From Verrucomicrobiales bacterium (GTDB lineage Bacteria; Verrucomicrobiota; Verrucomicrobiia; Verrucomicrobiales; DEV007): a stretch of 14,417 nucleotides of DNA. The notes below the pieces were generated by a model, which saw only the letters and a list, made by a program, of their open reading frames with translations, made no database searches and was not told the DNA's origin. Shown here piece after piece: positions 13,931-14,417 of this stretch (position 1 is its first letter; each line of letters begins with the position of its first letter). The stretch lies in contig JAKISY010000113.1 of NCBI GenBank assembly GCA_021648365.1, positions 1 through 14,417 on the forward strand. Reading direction: 5' to 3'. The position numbers and the translations under genes were made by a program.

Positions 13931-14417
13931 TTAAGTGAGTTCACCCGCAAAGGCTTTTTGCAGGATGGATTTCTTGAGCTCGGTGAGGGAGGTGAGTTTG
14001 GTTTGGTAGTGGGTTTGAAGTTGATTAGTTTTGGTGGTGAGGGCATTAAGATGGGACACTATATCTTTCTGCTGAGAGAGGTGAGGCAATGGAATTCGTA
14101 ATTTTCTCAAATCACGGATATTGATCTGCATCAAAGCAGCCCCATAAGTTTTCGCCTTAATTTGTTTTTGCACTACTGGGGATATCAGAGAGTAGTATCC
14201 AAAATTTTGTGAAGATTGAAGTGGGTCAAATGAAACAGGGACAATTCCACGAGTAACATTGGCACCTTTTAATACACTGGAAGCTATAGCGATTGTTCCT
14301 GTTGTGCCACGCACGCAAATGAGTAATTCTCCACCTGATAGGCTGGTTCGCTTATAACTATCCGCTTTTACAGGATCAAGAAGCTTGAGACCATCAGTAT
14401 TGATGATTTTTTTTGAC
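13931..14417 (-). CDS. hsdS: Type I restriction specificity subunit HsdS (partial)
   Basis: The C-terminal 161 residues of the DNA-recognition subunit; the 5' part lies beyond the right edge. The visible part covers the end of a target recognition domain, with LSGGELLICVRGTTGTIAIAS matching the family's GDILxSxRGTxG pattern, then MQINIRDLRKLRIPLPHLSQQ, the usual LxxLxIPLPPLxEQ transition, and the C-terminal helix that ends in LTELKKSILQKAFAGELT. An apparent start at 14314 is an internal GTG (Val) and the frame is open to the edge. The stop TAA abuts darT directly. hsdM is presumably upstream. Base composition here looks more AT-rich than in hsdR or rodA (visual impression). Confidence 0.93.
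   Translation of the reverse strand, partial: SKKIINTDGLKLLDPVKADSYKRTSLSGGELLICVRGTTGTIAIASSVLKGANVTRGIVPVSFDPLQSSQNFGYYSLISPVVQKQIKAKTYGAALMQINIRDLRKLRIPLPHLSQQKDIVSHLNALTTKTNQLQTHYQTKLTSLTELKKSILQKAFAGELT

Noticed and set aside
1..14417. CRISPR array, tRNA, rRNA or insertion sequence
   Set aside because: No regularly spaced long repeats, tRNA-like folds, rRNA sequence or transposase frame was seen on either strand.

Overview
The window looks like a chromosomal segment of a Verrucomicrobiota-type bacterium (inference). The ECF sigma factor resembles those of Verrucomicrobiae in sequence, most genes lack a clear Shine-Dalgarno site, and the intergenic spaces carry dispersed short repeats. 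No rRNA, tRNA or CRISPR was seen, so the taxonomy rests on protein resemblance alone.

Layout. (1) 1-424 holds no convincing gene. (2) 425-4867, minus strand: thiG, a degenerate ABC ATPase, rodA (SEDS glycosyltransferase) and, after a 371-base gap, a PPi-type phosphofructokinase. The two short spacers thiG/ABC and ABC/rodA are filled by tandem heptamers that start at the stop codon of the upstream gene. (3) 5044-6158, plus strand: a small single-cluster ferredoxin with its own promoter and a strong terminator, then dciA-like (DUF721) and folB overlapping by one base. (4) 6449-8823, plus strand: an ECF sigma factor, a single-pass membrane protein in the usual anti-sigma position, and a secreted HtrA-fold protein with a PDZ domain in which all three protease triad positions are substituted. 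This resembles an envelope-signalling module built on a pseudoprotease. (5) 8824-9647: a decayed ankyrin-repeat gene and a small two-helix membrane protein. (6) 9716-14417, minus strand: a defence operon in transcription order hsdS (cut by the window edge), darT, darG, hsdR. The DNA ADP-ribosyltransferase toxin DarT and its antitoxin DarG sit inside a type I restriction-modification operon, with junctions of 0 bases, 1 base and a 4-base overlap. hsdM is not in the window and would be expected beyond the right edge.

Standing out: the DarTG cassette fused translationally into the restriction operon; the pseudo-HtrA next to an ECF sigma; an ABC ATPase with most catalytic motifs altered; a RodA lacking the usual Glu/Lys of the QPSExxK motif; a three-copy intergenic repeat made of three CRCNGAT units at fixed spacing; and the heptamer arrays in operon spacers.
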